This document shows, one piece after another, positions 60,364 to 64,000 of a DNA stretch of 64,000 nt. The stretch covers positions 37,588 to 101,587 of the forward strand of contig CADCJX010000010.1 in the NCBI GenBank assembly GCA_902801885.1. The letters are read 5' to 3'. This DNA comes from an uncultured Bacteroidia bacterium (lineage in GTDB: Bacteria > Bacteroidota > Bacteroidia > Bacteroidales > UBA932). The number at the start of each line of letters is the position of its first letter. Within the stretch, counting starts at the first letter, position 1. Below the pieces are notes generated by a model, which did not search any database, was not told the DNA's origin, and worked only from the letters and a program-made list of their open reading frames with translations. Position numbers and translations under genes: made by a program.

Positions 60364-62052
60364 ATGATAGAGTTTGAGATGACAGGCCGTGTAGGCCGTG
60401 AACTGAGGTCGGACGATGTAAGGATCGTTGCCGCTAAGGAAATGAACCTGAGGGGCAATGCCGTGATTAACGTGATAGATCCCACCAAGTCCTACCAGCC
60501 TACCTTTCCAAATGCGGCTGCCACCTGCGTAATAGCCCGCCGGTCCATAGATGCGAGGAACGATGTCGTCTACCGTTACAGGATCGAAGGTTACAACCAC
60601 CGTTTCGAATCTTATGTCCCTTATGAGGTTGCAGAGTACAAGGACGTTTCCGAGGCAGAACCCGTGATCATCGTGGGTGCCGGCCCAGCCGGGTTGTTCG
60701 CCGCCCTCAAGCTCCTTACCCTCGGCCTGAAGCCGGTGATCCTGGAGCGAGGCAAGAATGTCCATGACCGCAAGTTCGACATGGCCAGGCTCAGCCGGGA
60801 AGGTGTCCTGGATCCTGATTCCAATTATTGCTACGGCGAAGGCGGAGCTGGGGCTTTCTCGGACGGTAAGCTTTTCACCCGTTCTTCAAAGAGGGGAGAC
60901 ATCAAGGAAGTCCTCCACCAGTTCGTCTCATTCGGAGCGAACCCGCAGATCCTGATCGATGCCCATCCGCACATCGGTACCGACCGCCTTCCGAAGATCG
61001 TGGAGAACATCAGGAACACTATAGTCGAGAAGGGTGGTGAATATCATTTCGGCACCAAGGTCACCGACATAGTCCGCAAGAAAGACGGAACCCTTGAAGT
61101 CAAGGCCCTGGACAGCGAGCATCCGACCAAGACCACCGGCAAACCCAAGGCGGTAAAATATTCAGCGAAGAAGGTGATCCTTGCTTCCGGCCATTCCGCA
61201 AGGGATATCTACGAGATGCTCTCTTCGAAGGAGATTCCTCTTGAGGCGAAGGGTTTTGCCATGGGTGTCCGTGTCGAACATTCCCAGGCCTTGATCAACG
61301 AGTCCCGCTACCACGGGCAGTGGGAGCCTGGCATGCCTGCTGCTGAATATTCCTTCGCCCATCAGATCGATGAGAGGGGAGTGTTCTCCTTCTGCATGTG
61401 CCCCGGAGGCGTACTCGTCCCGTCTGCGACCGAGCCGGAGACCATAGTTATGAACGGCATGTCCAATTCCGCCCGCAGCGGCAAGTTCGCCAATGCAGGT
61501 GTCGTCGTCCAGATCGAGCCCGAGGATATTCCAGAGGAGTATTCAGCCTCAGGAGCCTTCAAGGGCCTTGACTTCCAGAAGGCAGTCGAGAGGAAGATGT
61601 GGGAATATGCCCACACCCGTTCCGGGAACCCTATGGCCGCTCCGGCCCAGAGGATGATCGATTTCTGCAACGAAGTGGTGTCCGAGGAACTCCCTGAGAC
61701 TTCCTACAAGCCGGGCGTCGTTCCCGCTCCTCTGCATGAACTCCTGCCGGGATTCATTGCCTCGAGGCTTCAGCAGGCTTTCCCGGAGATCAACAAGCGC
61801 TCCTTAAGGGGCTATTTCACCAATGACGCCCTCCTTCTTGGGGTGGAGTCAAGAACTTCCTCTCCGATCCGTATCCCTAGGAATCCGGAGACCTACGAGT
61901 CAGACGCCATGCCCGGCCTCCTGCCTTGCGGAGAAGGGGCAGGATATTCCGGGGGTATCGTTTCTTCCGCCATCGACGGAATCAACTGCGCCCTCGCCGC
62001 CTATCGCTCTTTTAGCGAACCTGTCATCCTGAGCGAAGCGAAGGATCTTTAA
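60364..62052 (+). CDS. FAD-dependent oxidoreductase (COG2509-like)
   Basis: This 562-residue protein has an N-terminal ~95-residue domain, then a dinucleotide-binding motif IIVGAGPAGLFAALKLLTLG (about 100-119) with LERGKNVHDR. GEGGAGAFSDGKLFTRS, GTDRLPKIVENIR and C-terminal LPCGEGAGYSGGIVSSAIDG complete the FAD-binding fold. It resembles the uncharacterised FAD-dependent dehydrogenases of COG2509; the substrate is unknown. The last ~14 residues (PVILSEAKDL) come from a dispersed REP-like element that supplies the stop codon. umuD follows after 14 bases. Confidence 0.85.
   Translation: MIEFEMTGRVGRELRSDDVRIVAAKEMNLRGNAVINVIDPTKSYQPTFPNAAATCVIARRSIDARNDVVYRYRIEGYNHRFESYVPYEVAEYKDVSEAEPVIIVGAGPAGLFAALKLLTLGLKPVILERGKNVHDRKFDMARLSREGVLDPDSNYCYGEGGAGAFSDGKLFTRSSKRGDIKEVLHQFVSFGANPQILIDAHPHIGTDRLPKIVENIRNTIVEKGGEYHFGTKVTDIVRKKDGTLEVKALDSEHPTKTTGKPKAVKYSAKKVILASGHSARDIYEMLSSKEIPLEAKGFAMGVRVEHSQALINESRYHGQWEPGMPAAEYSFAHQIDERGVFSFCMCPGGVLVPSATEPETIVMNGMSNSARSGKFANAGVVVQIEPEDIPEEYSASGAFKGLDFQKAVERKMWEYAHTRSGNPMAAPAQRMIDFCNEVVSEELPETSYKPGVVPAPLHELLPGFIASRLQQAFPEINKRSLRGYFTNDALLLGVESRTSSPIRIPRNPETYESDAMPGLLPCGEGAGYSGGIVSSAIDGINCALAAYRSFSEPVILSEAKDL
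62021..62050. repeat. REP-like element at the end of a coding region
   Basis: The stretch holds GTCATCCTGAGCGAAGCG followed by AAGGATCTTT, a short element I know from many bacterial genomes (translated as VILSEAKDL). ATCCT and AGGAT at its ends pair. It forms the 3' end of the FAD oxidoreductase gene. Only one copy is in this window. Confidence 0.5.
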
Positions 62053-62066
62053 CCTGAGGACTAGCC

Positions 62067-62525
62067 ATGCCAGACGACAAGCCCACCGTCCATGCCGGCT
62101 TCCCGTCCCCGGCACAGGACTACATGAACACCTTCATCGACCTTAACAAGGAGCTTGTCAGGCATCCTGCAGCCACCTTCTATGCCAGGGTCGTAGGAGA
62201 TTCCATGGTGGACGCAGGAATCGAAGATGGTGATGTCCTGGTGGTGGACAAGTCCATGGAACCCCAGGAAGGTGACATGGCAGTCTGTTTCATCGACGGG
62301 GAATTCGCTCTTAAATACATCTCGTACAAGGATCCGGCCGGGGACTCGGGCAAGTCCAGGAAAGTCCCTAAACCAGGCGTTTCCTACGATATCCTGGAGC
62401 ACAGGAAGATGTGGCTCCTGCCAGCGAACGAAAAATATCCTCCGATCGAAGTTACAGAGTCCAACGACTTCACAGTGTGGGGAGTTGTGACCTACGTCAT
62501 AAAGAAAGTGTGTACGCGCTTGTAG
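62067..62525 (+). CDS. umuD: UmuD-like S24 peptidase (SOS mutagenesis)
   Basis: This 152-residue protein is the self-cleaving partner of the Y-family polymerase. The cleavage site is Ala10-Gly11 in VHAGFPSPAQDY. The catalytic Ser46 lies in VGDSMVDAGI and Lys83 in EFALKYI. The length is normal. There is no LexA-type DNA-binding domain. The umuC start lies 16 bases inside its 3' end. No clear SOS box was recognised upstream, where the REP-like element ends 16 bases before the ATG. Confidence 0.92.
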   Translation: MPDDKPTVHAGFPSPAQDYMNTFIDLNKELVRHPAATFYARVVGDSMVDAGIEDGDVLVVDKSMEPQEGDMAVCFIDGEFALKYISYKDPAGDSGKSRKVPKPGVSYDILEHRKMWLLPANEKYPPIEVTESNDFTVWGVVTYVIKKVCTRL

Positions 62526-63760
62526 ACTGCAACAACTTCTTCGTCTCATGCGAAAGGGCCTTCCAGCCTGGGCTGGAGGGCAGGCCCGTCGTCGTCCTCT
62601 CAAACAACGACGGCTGCGTGGTTGCCCGAAGCAACGAGAGCAAGGCCATGGGCATCAAGATGGGCACGCCTTTCTTTAAAGTCAAGTACCTCGTCGACCA
62701 AGGGAAGCTGGTCGTGCGATCCTCCAATTATACCCTCTACGGGGACCTTTCCGCAAGGGTGATGTCCCTTCTTTCAGAAGTCGCCCCTAAACTTGAAGTC
62801 TATTCGATTGACGAGGCTTTCATGAATATGGACGGAGTCCCGGACAGCGACCTTCCGGGAATATGCAGGGAGCTGATCGTGAAGATCCGCCGTTGGACCG
62901 GGATCCCTGTCAGCATCGGGATAGCCCGGACCAAGACTCTCGGCAAGGTGGCCAACCATTTCGCCAAGAAGTACAAGGGTTACATGGGAGTCTGTGTCAT
63001 CGACACGGATGAGAAGATGCACAAGGCCCTGTCCCTTACGCCGATAGGCGATGTCTGGGGCATAGGGTGGCGTGGAACTCCGAAGCTTAAGGCCCTGGGT
63101 GTGGAGACGGCCCTTGATTTCGTGTCCAGGCCCCGGGAATGGGTCCACGAAAGGATGGGTATTGTCGGGGTCAGGACATGGTCCGAACTTCAGGGCATAC
63201 GCATGGTCGAAGAAGAAAAGGAAGAAAAGGAAGAAAAACGGATGAGCATCTGTACCTTAGATGACCTCGACGAACTGACGCAGCGTGTATCCGATTTTGC
63301 GGGCAAATGTGCCGAGAAACTCCGCAAGGAAGGGACCGCCGCCGGGACCGTGGGAGTGTTCATACACACGAACCGTTTCAGGGAGGATCTCGAACAGTAT
63401 TATCCCAATGCCAGCATACGCATGGAGGTGCCTGCAAACAGCACTCCGGAGATCGTAGGGGCTGCACTCAAAGCCCTGAAATTGGTCTACAGACCTGGCT
63501 TTGAGTACAAACGTGCAGGAGTGATAGTTGCCGACATAGTCGATGCGGATTCCATCCAGCAGACACTTTTCGGCTTCGATTCATCCGCCCGCGACCGTGA
63601 CGACCGCATTTCAAAGGTCATGGACATGGTCAACACTTCAGGCAAGAATGTCCTGCGTCTCGGCACCCAGCGTGGCGGTCACTATGCCGACGGTATCAGA
63701 CGCGAGTTCTGTTCGGGACTCTACACCACTTCCTGGTCGGATTTGATCGAAGTTCGGTAG
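62510..63760 (+). CDS. umuC: UmuC-like Y-family DNA polymerase V catalytic subunit
   Basis: This 416-residue translesion polymerase starts at a GTG (GTG-TAC-GCG-CTT-GTA-GAC, read MYALVDCNNFFVSCERAF), which places the family start exactly; the open frame extends further upstream inside umuD. Catalytic acids are in DCNNFF and YSIDEAF, and the helix-hairpin-helix part has GDVWGIGWRGTPKLKALG. A low-complexity EEKEEKEEK insert near residue 235 is coded by three tandem 9-base repeats (63212-63238). The C-terminal DUF4113-like end LRLGTQRGGHYADGIRREF is complete. Confidence 0.93.
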   Translation: MYALVDCNNFFVSCERAFQPGLEGRPVVVLSNNDGCVVARSNESKAMGIKMGTPFFKVKYLVDQGKLVVRSSNYTLYGDLSARVMSLLSEVAPKLEVYSIDEAFMNMDGVPDSDLPGICRELIVKIRRWTGIPVSIGIARTKTLGKVANHFAKKYKGYMGVCVIDTDEKMHKALSLTPIGDVWGIGWRGTPKLKALGVETALDFVSRPREWVHERMGIVGVRTWSELQGIRMVEEEKEEKEEKRMSICTLDDLDELTQRVSDFAGKCAEKLRKEGTAAGTVGVFIHTNRFREDLEQYYPNASIRMEVPANSTPEIVGAALKALKLVYRPGFEYKRAGVIVADIVDADSIQQTLFGFDSSARDRDDRISKVMDMVNTSGKNVLRLGTQRGGHYADGIRREFCSGLYTTSWSDLIEVR

Positions 63761-63782
63761 ATACTCAGACCGTGAATTCTAA

Positions 63783-63805
63783 TTTGAAGTGCAACACACT
63801 TCAAA
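63783..63805. repeat. inverted repeat at the IS30 element end
   Basis: TTTGAAGTG (63783-63791) and CACTTCAAA (63797-63805) form a perfect 9-pair inverted repeat with a 5-base loop, lying next to the transposase stop and about 22 bases after umuC. It may be part of the terminal inverted repeat of the element. Confidence 0.5.
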
Positions 63806-64000
63806 AGTTAAAGTTAAATAATTGTTTACAGTATTCCAAAAGCGTCCTGTAACCGAGGGACTTACGTGGCCTGTGGTTTAGTTTCCATTCAATCTCGGCA
63901 AGCATCTCATCTGTCAGCTCGCTGAAGTCCGTGCCTTTCGGGATGTACTGGCGTATCAGCCCGTTCGTGTTCTCGTTTGCGCCACGCTCCCAGGAGTGGT
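63801..64000 (-). CDS. IS30 family transposase, C-terminal part
   Basis: Read on the minus strand, the visible 65 residues begin HSWERGANENTNGLIRQYIP and continue KGTDFSELTDEMLAEIEWKL, then NHRPRKSLGYRTLLEYC. The SWERGxNENxNGLIRxxxPKGTDF block, with its Glu, is the final catalytic part of the DDE domain of IS30 transposases. The stop TGA is at 63801-63803. The N-terminal part lies outside the window, so intactness cannot be judged. Confidence 0.9.
   Translation of the reverse strand, partial: HSWERGANENTNGLIRQYIPKGTDFSELTDEMLAEIEWKLNHRPRKSLGYRTLLEYCKQLFNFNF

Larger units (their letters stand above)
63783..64000 (-). mobile_element. IS30 family insertion sequence, end fragment cut by the window edge
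   Basis: The element comprises the transposase 3' end and a putative terminal repeat. The other end and target duplication lie beyond the right edge. Its boundary beside umuC is estimated from the inverted repeat only. Confidence 0.7.

Noticed and set aside
1-64000. CRISPR arrays, rRNA, tRNA or prophage genes
   Set aside because: No spaced direct repeats, no conserved rRNA stretches, no tRNA cloverleafs and no phage structural or integrase genes were recognised. The only mobile sequence is the IS30 end at the right edge.

Overview
This window looks like a chromosome segment of a member of the Bacteroidota, most likely a gut- or rumen-type Bacteroidales. The evidence is a SusC/SusD pair, repeated -7 boxes of the form TAnnTTTG, a V-type ATPase operon carrying a DUF2764 gene, a four-gene methylmalonyl-CoA decarboxylase set, a GH106 rhamnosidase, and Bacteroidetes-style RecF, DciA, GSCFA and YebC proteins. 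Genus cannot be told from the sequence alone. Coding density is very high, and no rRNA, tRNA or CRISPR array was seen.

Layout. 1-6.26 kb (minus): V/A-type ATPase operon E-DUF2764-A-B-D-I, with subunit I running off the left edge. 6.35-10.46 kb (minus): a biotin-dependent, Na+-pumping decarboxylase (carboxyltransferase, lamin-tail/OadG fusion, biotin carrier, beta subunit), followed by a terminator. 10.5-13.2 kb (minus): TPR membrane protein, YebC and a PagL-like outer membrane protein. 13.3-15.8 kb (plus): recF, dciA, pdxB. 15.8-25.2 kb (minus): a polysaccharide-utilisation-type operon of secreted calcineurin-like phosphoesterase, SusC, SusD and a BACON-type surface lipoprotein. 25.3-28.5 kb (minus): short AraC regulator, then ABC ATPase, permease, YtrA-type GntR regulator and a GSGD-repeat lipoprotein, with a YtrA-like operator in front. 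28.6-33.9 kb: lysA, ffh, GSCFA protein and a 5'-nucleotidase lipoprotein. 33.9-44.9 kb: carbohydrate region with AraC regulator, rhaB-rhaA, a SIS/ROK/MFS group, and two near-twin Tat-exported phosphodiesterases on either side of a GH32 enzyme, then a GDSL hydrolase. 44.9-50.6 kb: DsbD-like protein, ribonuclease Y split by a frameshift, a probable 6S RNA downstream of zapA, a small coiled-coil protein and a CobW-type GTPase. 50.8-54.8 kb: secreted C26 amidotransferase-like protein and GH106 alpha-L-rhamnosidase. 54.8-64 kb: tamB, tsaD, an FAD oxidoreductase, umuD-umuC, and the C-terminal end of an IS30-family transposase cut by the right edge.

How the genes may work together. The decarboxylase would convert methylmalonyl-CoA to propionyl-CoA while pumping Na+, and the neighbouring V-type ATPase could use or make the same ion gradient; this coupling is inference. 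GH106, rhaB and rhaA suggest use of rhamnose-containing glycans, although the aldolase and a dedicated permease are not in the window. GH32 with the SIS, ROK and MFS genes suggests a second sugar route. Points most worth a second look are the 6S RNA candidate overlapping the zapA stop codon, the phosphodiesterase-GH32-phosphodiesterase sandwich, the lamin-tail/OadG fusion, the YtrA-type operator, and the RNase Y frameshift.
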